In this document: positions 63,832-64,000 of the stretch, in pieces
How positions within the stretch are numbered: position 1 is the first letter of the stretch
Layout of the letters: the number at the start of each line of letters is the position of its first letter
NCBI GenBank assembly: GCA_022827325.1
Contig: JAJDTE010000143.1
Location: 49,346 to 113,345, forward strand
Origin: VYFG01 sp022827325
Lineage (GTDB): Bacteria > Pseudomonadota > Gammaproteobacteria > Arenicellales > Poriferihabitantaceae
Direction of reading: 5' to 3'
DNA: 64,000 nt
The notes under the pieces: model-generated
What the model saw: the letters and a program-made list of their open reading frames with translations, nothing else
What the model was told of the DNA's origin: nothing
Database searches by the model: none
Program-made: the position numbers and the translations under genes

Positions 63832-64000
63832 GAATCGCTCCTCGCCTGCTCCAGCACATGGCCGATCACCTTGTCCGGGATGTTCACGCCGGTGGTGTCG
63901 ATGCTGTTGCGGAACTCCATGGTGTAGTTCACCTCGTTCACCAGCAGGCCGTCCTCGCTCTCCAGCAGGTCGATGGCCAGCACGCCGCCTCCCACCGCGT
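63828..64000 (-). CDS. lysX: [LysW]-aminoadipate/glutamate ligase, C-terminus (cut by window edge)
   Basis: The last 57 codons of an ATP-grasp ligase are visible: GGGVLAIDLLESEDGLLVNEVNYTMEFRNSIDTTG. VNEVNxTMEF-NS is diagnostic for LysX/ArgX, which joins the alpha-amino group of aminoadipate or glutamate to the C-terminal Glu of the carrier protein LysW. The carrier gene itself is expected beyond the window. Confidence 0.88.
   Translation of the reverse strand, partial: AVGGGVLAIDLLESEDGLLVNEVNYTMEFRNSIDTTGVNIPDKVIGHVLEQARSDS

Overview
The window is a GC-rich bacterial chromosome segment without rRNA, tRNA or CRISPR loci that I could see. Gene content (PBP1B, a Cpx-like two-component system with a Spy/CpxP-type protein, FadH, GlpE, DUF3301, ThiBPQ under a TPP riboswitch, dnaA-dnaN-gyrB) points to a gammaproteobacterium. 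The many uptake and catabolic genes (TctABC, LIV-type ABC importer, creatinase, ureohydrolases, a DMSP-lyase-like cupin) suggest a heterotroph, possibly marine or host-associated; that ecological reading is inference.

Layout. 1-437: 3' end of a PBP1B gene. 0.7-3.9 kb: a sulfotransferase and a two-domain metallophosphoesterase, divergent from a GntR regulator and a TctCBA tripartite importer (4.0-7.8 kb), separated by two face-to-face overlapping sigma70-type promoters. 8.2-9.2 kb: ArsC-like reductase and an HD-domain protein resembling mixed-valence di-iron oxygenases. 9.2-15.7 kb: replication origin region with gyrB, dnaN and dnaA on the minus strand, DnaA-box clusters, two perfect parS sites 180 bp apart, and no recF where it is normally found. 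15.7-19.8 kb: histidine kinase, response regulator, Spy-like protein, MFS transporter. 20-25.6 kb: fadH and a riboswitch-controlled thiamine importer. 25.7-28.6 kb: membrane protein, nicotinamidase, glutamine amidotransferase. 28.6-33.3 kb: a five-gene LIV-type ABC importer. 33.3-40.7 kb: mostly housekeeping genes, including pyruvate kinase and a Tag-like glycosylase.

40.8-45.1 kb holds five co-directional genes that I do not recognise as a described system: a secreted protein with a transglutaminase-like Cys-His-Asp pattern, a small membrane protein, two different ATP-grasp proteins and an MFS transporter, the last three translationally coupled. This looks like a make-and-export cassette for an amide-linked small molecule and is my leading candidate for something new. 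Directly after it, a lower-GC island (45.07-47.57 kb) with an Asp/Glu-racemase-like gene and a ureohydrolase broken by an in-frame TAA lies between two copies of a 138-bp imperfect direct repeat.

47.6-59.8 kb: a second Tag glycosylase, a DMSP-lyase-like cupin, creatinase, a MATE exporter, a cupin plus intact ureohydrolase, a lipidated S8 autotransporter protease followed by an I78-type protease-inhibitor lipoprotein, a DegT-type aminotransferase and an amidase. 60-64 kb: a LysX-LysY-(class II amidotransferase)-LysZ-LysJ cluster, that is, an amino-group-carrier-protein pathway for lysine, arginine or a specialised metabolite, unusual for this kind of bacterium. The window ends inside lysX.
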